Source of the DNA: Armatimonadota bacterium
Lineage (GTDB): Bacteria; Armatimonadota; UBA5829
DNA: 27,429 nt
Direction: 5' to 3'
Assembly: GCA_023474015.1 (NCBI GenBank)
Contig: JAMCYN010000016.1
Coordinates: 1-27,429, forward strand
Shown here piece after piece: positions 1-8,088 of this stretch. Below the pieces are notes generated by a model, which had not been told where the DNA came from, did not search any database, and saw nothing but the letters and a program-made list of their open reading frames with translations. Position 1 is the stretch's first letter; each line of letters starts with the position of its first letter. Position numbers and translations under genes: made by a program.

Positions 1-56
1 TCCAGAATACATACCTGGATGAACGACTTGTGTACATCCAATCCGCCGTATTTCAT
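1..56 (-). CDS. IS110-family transposase, N-terminal fragment (runs off window)
   Basis: Read on the minus strand from the ATG at 54-56, the first 18 residues begin MKYGGLDVHKSFIQ and stay open to the window edge. GLDVHK at the extreme N-terminus is the hallmark of IS110/IS1111 DEDD transposases, and its Asp is the first acidic residue of the RuvC-like catalytic site (family knowledge). The rest of the gene lies outside the window, so completeness and IS110 versus IS1111 subgroup cannot be seen. A purine-rich ribosome site (GAGGAGG) lies 9 bases upstream and is buried in a hairpin. Only about 90 bases separate this start from the pepA stop, so the non-coding end of the element on this side must be short. 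Confidence 0.8.
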   Translation of the reverse strand, partial: MKYGGLDVHKSFIQVCIL

Positions 57-59
57 TTT

Positions 60-112
60 GGCTGACCTCCTCTAAGGTTTATTACTTCTAATGCATCCTT
101 AGAGGGTCAGCC
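60..112 (-). promoter_or_regulatory. Hairpin at the end of the IS110 element that buries the transposase ribosome site
   Basis: Positions 60-77 and 97-112 form a 16-bp stem (GGCTGACC/CTCTAAGG halves) with a 2-base bulge and a 19-base loop. The arm next to the transposase contains its GAGGAGG Shine-Dalgarno sequence, so folding would hide the ribosome site. This suggests translational damping of transposase, or a subterminal end structure. IS110 elements also encode a guide (bridge) RNA in a non-coding end; the space here looks too short for one on this side. The outer end of the element cannot be placed. Confidence 0.6.
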
Positions 113-147
113 ATCTCATTACTTCACATACACCTAGCCTCTTGCCT

Positions 148-1632
148 CTATTTGAGCAAATACTCTATCAGCGTGCCCGTGCCCATACCCGTGCTGCCCT
201 TTTTGGCGAGGTCGGCGTCTTTGTCTATCGTCGCCGAGGAAAGGTCTATGTGGGCCCAGGGAGTGTCGCCGACAAAGCTTTCGAGGAACAGCGCGCCATT
301 GATAGCCGCGGCTTCCCTGGGGCCGGTATTCTTCAGATCGGCGACATCACTCTTCAGATGCTCCTTGTAGCCTGCATGCAAAGGCAGCCGCCACATCTTC
401 TCCCCGCACGACTCGCCCGACTCCAGAAGGCTCTCCGCCAGGCTGTCGTTATTGCCGAAAATTCCAGCGATCTCGCGGCCCAAGGCGACCACGCATGCGC
501 CGGTCAACGTGGCCAGGTCCACTATCTCGTCCACATCCGCATGTCTCGCATAGGCAATTGCATCGGCCAGTATGAGTCGCCCTTCGGCGTCGGTATTGTT
601 TATCTCGACGGTCTTCCCGCTGTAGGATTTGAACACATCCCCCGGATGAATCGCCCGGCCCCCGATCATGTTCTCGACCGACGGGATCAGCGCAACCACA
701 TTTACCTTCGGCTTCAGCTTGCCGATGGCGCGCATCGTCGCCAGCACGTCCGCCGCTCCGGACATATCGTCTTTCATCCCATACATGGAGTCGTGCGGCT
801 TGAGGCTGTAGCCACCGGAATCGAACGTAACACCCTTGCCGATAATCGCGACGGTCTTGCTCGCGCCGGGCGACTCGTATCTGATCTCGATAAACCGAGG
901 CTCCACGGCGCTTCCCCGCGCCACGGCCGCGATCAGGCCCATCCCTGCCTCTTCGATTTCAGCGCGATCCCGAACGCGGCACTGCATGCCATTATCGCGC
1001 GCTATCTCCTGGGCCAGCTCGGCGAGATAGGATGGGGTGACGACGTTGGAAGGCTCATTTCCCAGGTCGCGCGCGAAGACAATCGCGTCGCCAAGCGTTT
1101 CCGCGAGCCTCGTGCCGCGCTCTATGCTGTCCATCTTTTCAGCCGAAAGCTCTACAATATTGAACTGATCGATGGTGTTGGGCTTGACGTTTTCGGTCTT
1201 CAGGCGCGTGTATTCGTATGTGCCGAGGATAGTGCCGAGAATGGTGGCCTTTGCGCAGTCATACGGGGGCATGCCGGCGACCCCGGCACCGTGGAGGATG
1301 CTGGAAACCGTGCGCGCCCTCAGCGACCGGCACTTGCGGCCCGCGCTCGCCGCCGCGCGCATGATGGCTTGGATCCCGAACTCTTCCCGCTTGCCCAGGC
1401 CGACCAGGAGCACCTTCTTCGCGGGAATATTCGCACACGCGGCAAGCACGGCGGTCTGACCGATGCTCCCCTCGAACTCCTCATCCCTGATCAGCTCGCT
1501 TATGGCTCCGCCGAGCGCCCTGTCCACTGCACCCGTCGCCCCGCCCGGCTCGGTGACTCCCTGAAACAAATTGACTATAAGGATATCCGACGGCTGATCA
1601 GTCAACGAACCCTGGATTACGCTGAAGTTCAT
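148..1632 (-). CDS. pepA: Leucyl aminopeptidase (peptidase family M17)
   Basis: A 494-residue cytosolic di-metal aminopeptidase that removes N-terminal residues from peptides during protein turnover. The C-terminal catalytic domain carries the M17 metal and catalytic motifs: GKGVTFDSGG with Lys266 and Asp271, Lys278, and the signature NTDAEGRL at 346-353. Length matches the family (about 480-500). The ATG at 1630-1632 has GGGGG five bases upstream. The gene is co-directional with rpoN, separated from it by an 86-base gap filled by a palindromic heptamer repeat. Its 3' end is about 90 bases from an IS110 transposase start but the reading frame is intact. The long open frame on the other strand over the same interval is a GC-skew shadow. 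Confidence 0.95.
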   Translation of the reverse strand: MNFSVIQGSLTDQPSDILIVNLFQGVTEPGGATGAVDRALGGAISELIRDEEFEGSIGQTAVLAACANIPAKKVLLVGLGKREEFGIQAIMRAAASAGRKCRSLRARTVSSILHGAGVAGMPPYDCAKATILGTILGTYEYTRLKTENVKPNTIDQFNIVELSAEKMDSIERGTRLAETLGDAIVFARDLGNEPSNVVTPSYLAELAQEIARDNGMQCRVRDRAEIEEAGMGLIAAVARGSAVEPRFIEIRYESPGASKTVAIIGKGVTFDSGGYSLKPHDSMYGMKDDMSGAADVLATMRAIGKLKPKVNVVALIPSVENMIGGRAIHPGDVFKSYSGKTVEINNTDAEGRLILADAIAYARHADVDEIVDLATLTGACVVALGREIAGIFGNNDSLAESLLESGESCGEKMWRLPLHAGYKEHLKSDVADLKNTGPREAAAINGALFLESFVGDTPWAHIDLSSATIDKDADLAKKGSTGMGTGTLIEYLLK

Positions 1633-1647
1633 TCAAACCCCCGTAAA

Positions 1648-1713
1648 ATGATGAATGCAGAATGGGAAAGGGCTTCCCTTCATTCTGCATTCTTCATTCA
1701 TCATTCTGCATTC
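1648..1713. repeat. Palindromic ATTCTGC heptamer repeat, copy A
   Basis: The left arm GAATGCAGAATGGG (from 1653) pairs with a right arm starting at CATTCTGCATTC (1681). The right arm then continues with further 7-base units differing by one or two bases, ATTCATC being next to last. The centre contains GGGAA and TTCCC, which extend the stem. It fills the gap between the rpoN stop (1719) and the pepA start (1632). No T-tract follows the stem, so it is not a standard intrinsic terminator. Four related copies lie at 11017, 18151, 20051 and 23284. Confidence 0.85.
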
Positions 1714-1718
1714 AAGAA

Positions 1719-3134
1719 CTATCTTCGCCTCTGTCTTGAGGAAAGTATCTTCTGAGCTTCGCGGTACTTGACCACCGTGCGACGGGCGACGTTGAAGCCG
1801 CGCTCCTGGAGAATACAGGCGATCTGCTGGTCGCTGAGGGGGCTTGTCTTGTCCTCGGCTGCTATCAGCTCGAATATGAGGTCCTTTGTTGAGACCGAGC
1901 TGTCGAAGAAGAAGTCGAACGGTACGACTTCTTCGCTGGGAAGTTGGACATACTTGTTCGCGGTCGCGCGGCTCACGGTGGACTCGTGCATCTTCAGCAT
2001 TCGGGCAATCTTGGTGCGGGTGAGCGGCCTGACGAAAGACTTCGCGCCAGTCTCCAGATAGCCCTGCTGGAACTCGACGACCGACTTGGTGATCTGCCTC
2101 AGCGTTCTGCGGCGCTCGTTTATGTAGCGGATAAACATATCGGCGCGCTCGACGAACTCGACGATGTGCTTCTTGTCGTTCCCCGTATACGTCTTGCCGC
2201 CGCCGTTCCTGATGTCTTCGTACATCGATCTGTAACGCGAGTTGATGTTGAGAAAATACTGATCGTGGCCCGCGATGTCGATCTCGTAGCCGGCGGCGGT
2301 GCGCCTCACCACCACATCCGGCCTCACCGACGCGCCATGGTTGTCGGCGTCGGTCTGGTACGGCGGCCTGAAGCTGTTGCCCGGATACGGGTTCAACTGC
2401 CTCTTGACGAAGTTGATGGCGCCGATCACTTCCTTGGCGGTCACCTTCAGTCGGCGCGCGATCCTGCCGATCTTACCGCCCAGCATGTCCTGCCAGTAGT
2501 CCTTGACGATAGCGAGCGCCAACGGATTGCCCTGCTCATCTTCCTCCAGCCTCTCCAACTGAATCCTGAGGCATTCCTGGAGGTCGCGGGCGCCGACTCC
2601 CGGCGGATCGAATGTCTGTATGACCGCGAGGACCGACTCGACCTCGTCCACGTCCTTGTTTAAGTCATGGGCAAATTCTTCTACAGAGCCTTCCAGATAA
2701 CCGGAATCGTTGAGGTTGGAGATGATATACTCGCCCACTTCCCAATACTCGGATGACAGGACGGCGCGGAGAAGCTCGGTGAGGTGGTCCTGGAGGGTGA
2801 TTGCGGCCCGGATGTTGGCGATGAAGTCGCCCTCGCTGTCCTCGAAGTCGGCGGCGAAGTCGATGGGCTGCTCAAGCTCATACACACTTAGATCTAAGTC
2901 GTCGGCAGTCACGGCTTGCTTGCGGAACGGACAGTCGAGGCAAAGCGTCTTCGGCTGATCACAGTTCTCGCATGGATCGTCGTCGGGGACCTCAAGCGCC
3001 GGATTTTCGGCCAGCTCCTGCTCGATGACCTGCTGCAGCTCCATGGATGAGAGCTGAAGTATATTGTTGGCCATGATCAACTTGGGGTCGATCTTTTGGG
3101 ATAGTGATTGTCTTAGGCCCTGCTCGATCAGCAA
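1719..3134 (-). CDS. rpoN: RNA polymerase sigma-54 factor
   Basis: A 471-residue alternative sigma factor that directs RNA polymerase to -24/-12 promoters opened by AAA+ activators. Region I is the Gln/Leu-rich N-terminus (about 1-50). A core-binding domain follows, then a helix-turn-helix (MHESTVSRATANKYVQ), and the RpoN box ARRTVVKYRE at 450-459 is intact. Unusually, residues 55-68 contain Cys-X2-Cys-X6-Cys-X2-Cys between region I and the core-binding domain, which looks like a zinc knuckle. The start is TTG (3132-3134), chosen because GGAGGTGA lies 8 bases upstream and the protein then begins exactly at the conserved region I. A separate sigma-A promoter lies at 3271-3299. No sigma-54 activator gene is in the window. 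Confidence 0.95.
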   Translation of the reverse strand: MLIEQGLRQSLSQKIDPKLIMANNILQLSSMELQQVIEQELAENPALEVPDDDPCENCDQPKTLCLDCPFRKQAVTADDLDLSVYELEQPIDFAADFEDSEGDFIANIRAAITLQDHLTELLRAVLSSEYWEVGEYIISNLNDSGYLEGSVEEFAHDLNKDVDEVESVLAVIQTFDPPGVGARDLQECLRIQLERLEEDEQGNPLALAIVKDYWQDMLGGKIGRIARRLKVTAKEVIGAINFVKRQLNPYPGNSFRPPYQTDADNHGASVRPDVVVRRTAAGYEIDIAGHDQYFLNINSRYRSMYEDIRNGGGKTYTGNDKKHIVEFVERADMFIRYINERRRTLRQITKSVVEFQQGYLETGAKSFVRPLTRTKIARMLKMHESTVSRATANKYVQLPSEEVVPFDFFFDSSVSTKDLIFELIAAEDKTSPLSDQQIACILQERGFNVARRTVVKYREAQKILSSRQRRR

Positions 3135-3270
3135 TCCTTAGCTCACCTCCCTCGCATAGAGGGACAGACGGGTAGAATAGGGCTGCGCAGCAAGTCGGTT
3201 ACCGCGGGGCTCTCCTGATGCGCCGGATTCCTATTTCTGTCCGGTCAATTGAGGCATACTATCTAACTGG

Positions 3271-3299
3271 AGTATACCATGCGCCCTTTACACTGTCAA
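3271..3299 (-). promoter_or_regulatory. Near-consensus sigma-A promoter for rpoN
   Basis: On the minus strand TTGACA (3294-3299), a 17-base spacer and TATACT (3271-3276). Predicted start of transcription is near 3263, giving an rpoN leader of about 130 bases. The -35 box overlaps the stop codon of the upstream cca gene (3296-3298). rpoN can therefore be transcribed independently of its neighbour. Confidence 0.75.
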
Positions 3300-4669
3300 C
3301 GAGAGTCACCAACTCTTCCATATTTGCGCAGCGCCAGGTCCCTCGCCGCAGCCTTGTCACCCGGGAGCAGGTTCCCCTCGATAATCTCGTGCTCCAGATA
3401 GGCCTTGATCTTCCCGATCTCCGGCCCAGGCTCAAAACCGAGCAGGTCGATTATCTCGCGACCGTCCAGCGGGCTCGCTATCTTGCGCCCCGCCAACCGC
3501 TCCTTCGCCCGCTCCACGTGTGCCCTGAACTCATCCAGGTCTACCCTCGGCATAGCGGGGTTGGAAGCGCCCTTGTCGGCTGCCGTCAGCAGGATCAAAT
3601 CCTCCAGGTGATCGCCGGCCTCACGTATGAGGCGGCGCACAGCGGCGTCTGACCACTGTTTATCATATTCCCCAACACGCAGATGCCTTGAGATGAGAAA
3701 TGCAACCTCGTCGATTTGCGAGTTCGAAAACCTCAGCCGGTGCATCACACGCCGGGCAATATCGCTGCCTGTGTGCTGATGGTCGTAGAAGTGGACCGCA
3801 CCGATTTCGTCAACCGTCCGTGTCTCGACCTTGCCCACATCATGCAGCAAAGCGGCCAGCCTAAGGATGATACCCGATTCAACCGGAATTAACTCAAGAG
3901 TCTTGATTGTGTGCGTCCAGACGTCGTGGATGTGGTAGATGTTCTGGGTCACGCCGTACGTCGCCGAAAGCTCCGGCGCGAACTGATCGAGCAGAGTAGT
4001 TTCACGCAGCATTTCGAGGCCGGCGACGGCATCCGGCCCCATAATTATCTTGACGAACTCCTCCCTGATGCGCTCGCCGCTCACTATGCCCAGCCTCGAC
4101 GCGCACGAGCCTATCGCCGCGTAGGTCTCCTCGTCTATTCTGAAGCCGAGCCGGGTAGCGAATCGGATCGCGCGGAGCATCCTCAGGGGATCATCGGCGA
4201 ACGTGGACGCAGGGTCCACGGGGGTGCGGATGAGCTTATCCCAGAGGTCCACCATGCCTCTGCCCGTAAGGTCGAGTATCTCGCCGGTGTGGAGGTTTTC
4301 AAGGAGCGTGTTGATGGTGAAGTCACGGCGAAGGACGTCGTCCAGGAGGGTTCCGGGGCTTGTGGAGGGCTTGCGGCTGGTCGGATCATACGATTCCCTG
4401 CGGGCGCCTACAAGCTCGACCTGCGTACCCCCTACGGTGATCATCGCCGTGCCGAACCGGGGATAGGTGACGGGCGCATGCTCCGCAACACCTTTCTCGT
4501 GCAGGAACTCGGCAAGCTCTCCGGCGTCGCCCTCCAGCACTATGTCGATGTCTTCGTCTGAGGGCTTCTCCAAAAGCTTATCGCGGACGATTCCACCGAC
4601 TAGATAGAGACGGCCGTCGTACCGGCCGCCTTCAGTCGCCGTCCTTAAGATGTCCAGTACGTTGTCCAT
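3296..4669 (-). CDS. cca: CCA-adding enzyme / poly(A) polymerase family nucleotidyltransferase with HD domain
   Basis: A class II tRNA nucleotidyltransferase-type protein, 457 residues, expected to add or repair the 3' CCA of tRNA. The nucleotidyltransferase head has LVGGIVRD (GG at 25-26) and the metal-binding EDIDI (Asp40, Asp42). RRDFTIN (114-120) and the FADDPLRMLRAIRFATRLGF region (157-176) are typical. An HD phosphohydrolase-type domain follows (LLHDVG, His276-Asp277). A longer open frame extends to 4789, but those 40 codons run through a CACGAAAG repeat and palindromes, so the ATG at 4667-4669 is preferred although no clear Shine-Dalgarno is seen. From sequence alone, full CCA-adding, A-adding and poly(A) activities cannot be separated. 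Confidence 0.85.
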   Translation of the reverse strand: MDNVLDILRTATEGGRYDGRLYLVGGIVRDKLLEKPSDEDIDIVLEGDAGELAEFLHEKGVAEHAPVTYPRFGTAMITVGGTQVELVGARRESYDPTSRKPSTSPGTLLDDVLRRDFTINTLLENLHTGEILDLTGRGMVDLWDKLIRTPVDPASTFADDPLRMLRAIRFATRLGFRIDEETYAAIGSCASRLGIVSGERIREEFVKIIMGPDAVAGLEMLRETTLLDQFAPELSATYGVTQNIYHIHDVWTHTIKTLELIPVESGIILRLAALLHDVGKVETRTVDEIGAVHFYDHQHTGSDIARRVMHRLRFSNSQIDEVAFLISRHLRVGEYDKQWSDAAVRRLIREAGDHLEDLILLTAADKGASNPAMPRVDLDEFRAHVERAKERLAGRKIASPLDGREIIDLLGFEPGPEIGKIKAYLEHEIIEGNLLPGDKAAARDLALRKYGRVGDSR

Positions 4670-4721
4670 TGTGCAGTTCGGCAGAGTATTGGCGAAAATA
4701 CGAAGGGGAAGGGAATTTTCA

Positions 4722-4754
4722 CCACGAAAGCCCGAAAGGACGAAACACGAAAAG
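4722..4754. repeat. CACGAAAG-type short tandem repeat
   Basis: About four degenerate units of the form (C)ACGAAA(G/C) with a spacing of 7-9 bases. It lies between the start of cca and the end of the translin gene, next to two palindromes and a TTCCCTA tract. This 5' stretch is formally open in the cca frame but is repeat rather than coding sequence. Confidence 0.7.
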
Positions 4755-4762
4755 GGAAGGGA

Positions 4763-4817
4763 GGGATTATAAATCCCCAGGTTGCCCATTTCGTCCCGGA
4801 TTGCAAATCCGGACGAA
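4763..4817. repeat. Pair of adjacent short palindromes
   Basis: First palindrome GGGATT-ATA-AATCCC at 4763-4777 (perfect, 3-base loop). The second pairs TTCGTCC(C)GGA at 4790-4800 with TCCGGACGAA at 4808-4817, the loop being TTGCAAA. Neither is followed by a T-tract on either strand, so I read them as part of an intergenic repeat module rather than as terminators. Confidence 0.7.
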
Positions 4818-4832
4818 CAGCGGGGCCCTTCT

Positions 4833-4864
4833 GTTCCCTATTCCCTGTTCCCTATTCCCTCTTC
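4833..4864. repeat. TTCCCTA heptamer tandem repeat overlapping the translin 3' end
   Basis: Four consecutive 7-base units of TTCCCT plus A, G, A or C. Its complementary strand encodes the last eight residues (EEGIGNRE, 212-219) and the stop codon of the translin-family protein. The repeat therefore either arose in the gene end or invaded it and rewrote the C-terminus. Confidence 0.85.
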
Positions 4865-5497
4865 AGGACCTATCCGCTCCATCGCCGTCTCGATCGCGGT
4901 TTCGAGTTTTCGCTGTTGGAGCAGCAAGGTGATGTCGGCGCGGGTGCGCTCCAGAACGCCGCGCACCATATCGGTCTGCCGCCTGAGACCCTGGGTGACC
5001 GCGTCGGGGTAGTCGAAGGTGATCAGGACGTAGTAGACCTCGTCCATGATTCCGAGTATGCGCTCGGCGCGGTCGAGATCGCCGTGGCGCATCACATCAA
5101 GAACGTGCCTGCGGCTCTCGCCTATCGCCTCGGCGAGCCCGTTCAGATAGGCCGGAGCTTCAACGCCGAGGTCGGACAGCTCGGGAAAAGGCATCTCGCG
5201 GATGATCGCATAGGTGAGCTCCGATTCGGCGTATTCCTTCTGTGCGTCTTGGACGTAGCCGGTGTAGTATATCTCCAGCTTGTCCTTGAGTATGTTCCTG
5301 GTCTCCTCGACCTTCTTCCGGGCGAGGGCCTTCAGCTCGCAGGCCTCGTCGAAGTCCTCCCTGTGGCTGGCGCGTATCGAGTTGGCGGATAGCCGCACCG
5401 TCTCGCGTGACAGCTTCAGAGCGTCCTCTCTGACCTGGTTGGTTTCATCGAGCAGCCCACGTAGCTCTTCCGCAATTCGTCCCACACTATTATCCAT
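4838..5497 (-). CDS. Translin-family (translin/TRAX-like) RNA- or DNA-binding protein
   Basis: A 219-residue, nearly all-helical protein. Its motifs match the prokaryotic translin family: YYTGYVQDAQKEYAESEL (78-94), AYLNGLAEAIGE (116-127), GDLDRAERILGIMDEVY (139-155), FDYPDA (161-166) and LRRQTDMVRGVLERTRAD (171-188). In TRAX, glutamates in the helix equivalent to QKEYAES and a later Asp form a metal-dependent RNase site. Glu and Asp residues occur at comparable places here, so nuclease activity is possible but inferred. Family members assemble into octameric shells that bind single-stranded RNA/DNA. The last eight residues come from a TTCCCTA repeat. A 62-residue gene ends 19 bases upstream and is probably co-transcribed. 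Confidence 0.85.
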   Translation of the reverse strand: MDNSVGRIAEELRGLLDETNQVREDALKLSRETVRLSANSIRASHREDFDEACELKALARKKVEETRNILKDKLEIYYTGYVQDAQKEYAESELTYAIIREMPFPELSDLGVEAPAYLNGLAEAIGESRRHVLDVMRHGDLDRAERILGIMDEVYYVLITFDYPDAVTQGLRRQTDMVRGVLERTRADITLLLQQRKLETAIETAMERIGPEEGIGNRE

Positions 5498-5516
5498 AGG
5501 TATCTCTCGGTCCCTT

Positions 5517-5705
5517 CTATCTCGGTTTTATCCGCATCAGTATGTTCTGCATATCATCGGCGCACCTGTGCAACTCCTTGGCAACGTTCACCATCCTTGC
5601 ATGGTTCTCCTTCGTATGCGCCCGCGACGCGGATTCGTCAATCTCACCCATCACCGCGGCAATTCTATCCTTGATCGATCTCAGGGCCGATTCATTGGCG
5701 TTCAT
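5517..5705 (-). CDS. Small helical protein of unknown function upstream of translin
   Basis: A 62-residue, charged, cysteine-free and probably wholly helical protein (ends CADDMQNILMRIKPR, one Cys near residue 48 excepted). I do not recognise a family. Support for it being real: the frame is full length with no shadow gene opposite, it ends 19 bases before the translin ATG on the same strand, and a promoter-like -10 box TAGAAT lies 7 bases before its ATG. There is no Shine-Dalgarno sequence, which fits a leaderless message starting at or next to the ATG. An operon with translin and a role as its partner are inferences. Confidence 0.55.
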   Translation of the reverse strand: MNANESALRSIKDRIAAVMGEIDESASRAHTKENHARMVNVAKELHRCADDMQNILMRIKPR

Positions 5706-5712
5706 AGCCTGT

Positions 5713-5742
5713 ATTCTAGCACGCGAGGGAGAATGCAGGCAA
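5713..5742 (-). promoter_or_regulatory. Candidate promoter giving a leaderless message for the 62-residue protein
   Basis: Minus strand: weak -35 TTGCCT (5737-5742), an 18-base spacer, and -10 TAGAAT (5713-5718) with TGC before it (extended -10). The ATG starts at 5705, 7 bases after the -10 box, exactly where transcription would begin. Confidence 0.4.
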
Positions 5743-5916
5743 CTCGCAAACGCACAACCGATCCACGCCCGCCTGGCTTTTTTTTTATGGTAGCGGGAAC
5801 ATAACTATCGCATAAAGGGTCTACAAATCAGATGTAGCCGCGTACTCTTGTCAGGTTGCCGGGACCCGTTCGCGGAGAGGCCGGTGACGGGGGAGAGTAG
5901 TCGGCTTTGGTTTTCG

Positions 5917-5946
5917 TTGACACGAAAGTTTGCTTTGTGCTAGGAT
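5917..5946 (+). promoter_or_regulatory. Sigma-A promoter for the prepilin genes
   Basis: TTGACA at 5917-5922, an 18-base spacer, TAGGAT at 5941-5946. The next gene on this strand is the first prepilin-like gene at 6132. Confidence 0.6.
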
Positions 5947-6131
5947 ACCCATGAAGTGTACGTGTCAACTGAACGGACACACAAGCTGGTGATATCGTCG
6001 TCGAATGCTGAAACAGGAAAGGGTGGTGTAGCGGAGGGAAACACTAGAGATCAGGCACTATTGTATCCGTAATTCAGCCAATGGTAATGCTTAACAACCT
6101 GAAGGAAAATAATGTAGTGAGGAGAATACAA

Positions 6132-7025
6132 ATGAAAGGTCGCAAAGGCTTTACATTAATTGAGCTCTTGGTCGTCATTGCGATCATAGCCATCTTGGCC
6201 GCGATCCTGTTCCCGGTCTTTGCGAAGGCCAGGAGGGCCGCTCAGGCATCCACCTGCCAGAACAACCTGAAACAGATAGGCACATCCATGAAGACCTATC
6301 TGACTGACTGGGACGAGACTTACCCGACTAACAGGCTATGCCTCCCTCCGGGCAGTGCGACCCTGGGCGCTTTGTACCCCGATGTGACGCTGACGCCTGT
6401 CGTGGATGCCTCCGGGAATCCTTATGTAGATGCCGAGGGCAGACAGATAAGATTCTATTATGGCGTGAACTGGGTGGAAGGCCTTTATCAGTACGTGGAA
6501 GCCGTGGTCAAGCAGGGTGACGCTCAGTCTTGTTGGAAATGCCCCGCCGCAAGCTCCGCGACAGCCCCCTCCGGGACTGGATACCAGGCTAAGAATGCCG
6601 CCGTCACCTATACAATGAATTTCAACATGCTCGAGCAATCCGAGTCGGTGGTCAAGACCGCATCCAATCTGATGCTGGTGAGGGAGATGGACAGGCTGGT
6701 CAACTCCACCGCCAGGGGCGGCAGTTCCAATAACCTGCAGTGTGTTGGCACAAGTACCTACGTCCCCAGGTCTCCGTTTCTGACGGATAAGGATGCGTGG
6801 ATAGGAAGCCCAACGCCGTTGACCAGCAGGCTCCACAACAATAATGGTTCACACATACTCTTTGCCGATGGGCACGTGAAGTTCTTCCAGATCGGGATGT
6901 TCCCAACACCCCTATCCAACGGCAATGTTCCATCCGTCTGCTACGACGCCAGTGATACGACCTGGTGGAATAATACCAACTCCAACAATAGAGCCATGTA
7001 CAAGGTCATCGCAATCACACCGTAG
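6132..7025 (+). CDS. Prepilin-like (type II/IV secretion pseudopilin) protein with DUF1559-type body
   Basis: A 297-residue protein. The N-terminus [17 protein letters not shown] is a class III prepilin signal: cleavage after Gly and N-methylation of Phe by a PilD-type peptidase, Glu at +5, then a hydrophobic helix. The segment [21 protein letters not shown] and the C-terminal [18 protein letters not shown] (H-x9-DG-like motif) are typical of the large families of such proteins in Armatimonadota and Planctomycetes. Start ATG 6132 is chosen because GAGGAG lies 7 bases upstream and the signal peptide then has a normal length; the frame is open further upstream to 6081. Followed by a paralogue 116 bases downstream. 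Substrate or structural role unknown. Confidence 0.85.
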   Translation: MKGRKGFTLIELLVVIAIIAILAAILFPVFAKARRAAQASTCQNNLKQIGTSMKTYLTDWDETYPTNRLCLPPGSATLGALYPDVTLTPVVDASGNPYVDAEGRQIRFYYGVNWVEGLYQYVEAVVKQGDAQSCWKCPAASSATAPSGTGYQAKNAAVTYTMNFNMLEQSESVVKTASNLMLVREMDRLVNSTARGGSSNNLQCVGTSTYVPRSPFLTDKDAWIGSPTPLTSRLHNNNGSHILFADGHVKFFQIGMFPTPLSNGNVPSVCYDASDTTWWNNTNSNNRAMYKVIAITP

Positions 7026-7141
7026 CTGACCGTATGAGTTCAACAACCTGATTGGGAGGTGATGCGGGCACAAGCACGCGCAACTTTCTTTATCTATAGC
7101 TAATATCAACGAAGTAAGAGTATTTTTGAGGAGGAGTTTCA

Positions 7142-7936
<795 letters not shown>

Positions 7937-7981
7937 TGTAGCGATGTTGTCGGCCAAGCCAGCTTGGCTCTATGACACTGT

Positions 7982-8010
7982 GGGCGGGCCCTCGAGGGCC
8001 CGCCCTTTTT
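7982..8010 (+). terminator. Intrinsic terminator after the prepilin genes
   Basis: A perfect 24-base palindrome (GGGCGGGCCCTC and its complement, 7982-8005) followed by TTTTT (8006-8010), 45 bases after the second prepilin stop. Confidence 0.85.
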
Positions 8011-8029
8011 GCATATCGGAATCCGTGTC

Positions 8030-8059
8030 TTGACCATACGTAGTGTGATGCCGTAATCT
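8030..8059 (+). promoter_or_regulatory. Candidate promoter for the FAD oxidoreductase-MBL pair
   Basis: TTGACC (8030-8035), an 18-base spacer, TAATCT (8054-8059), directly after the terminator. The -10 box lies inside a dispersed repeat (8054-8086). Confidence 0.4.
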
Positions 8060-8086
8060 TGTCATACTGAGCCGAGGGGAAAGCAT
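8054..8086 (+). repeat. TAATCTTGTCAT-type dispersed repeat, copy 1
   Basis: TAATCTTGTCATACTGAGC matches 18 of 19 bases of a copy on the minus strand at 19032-19050; similarity continues more loosely to ..AAGCAT. This copy contains the predicted -10 box and the GAGGGG ribosome site of the downstream gene. Confidence 0.65.
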
Positions 8087-8088
8087 TG

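Larger units (their letters stand above)
5706..6131. other. 426-base gene-free divergent control region
   Basis: This region separates the minus-strand translin pair from the plus-strand prepilin genes. It holds a candidate promoter for the 62-residue gene (-10 TAGAAT as minus strand of 5713-5718, extended by TGC, with a weak -35 TTGCCT at 5737-5742). It also holds a stronger plus-strand promoter at 5917-5946, a nine-base T run at about 5778-5786 without a convincing stem, and a GTGTC-N9-GACAC inverted repeat at 5962-5980 just after the predicted prepilin transcription start. The 5' leader of the prepilin message would be about 180 bases. I see no tRNA or other RNA gene in it. Confidence 0.5.

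Noticed and set aside
142..1755. 537-residue open frame on the plus strand
   Set aside because: Antisense shadow of pepA; composition is arginine/alanine rich without recognisable motifs, while pepA opposite has a full M17 signature.
4670..4789. 40 extra N-terminal codons for cca
   Set aside because: They pass through repeats and palindromes; the conserved protein begins near the ATG at 4669.
5776..5790. T9 run as an intrinsic terminator
   Set aside because: No convincing stem directly before it and no gene upstream on the plus strand.
7062..7103. Possible 13-codon leader peptide after GGGAGGTG between the prepilin genes
   Set aside because: Spacing between the ribosome site and ATG is only about two bases, and there is no regulatory codon pattern or attenuator.
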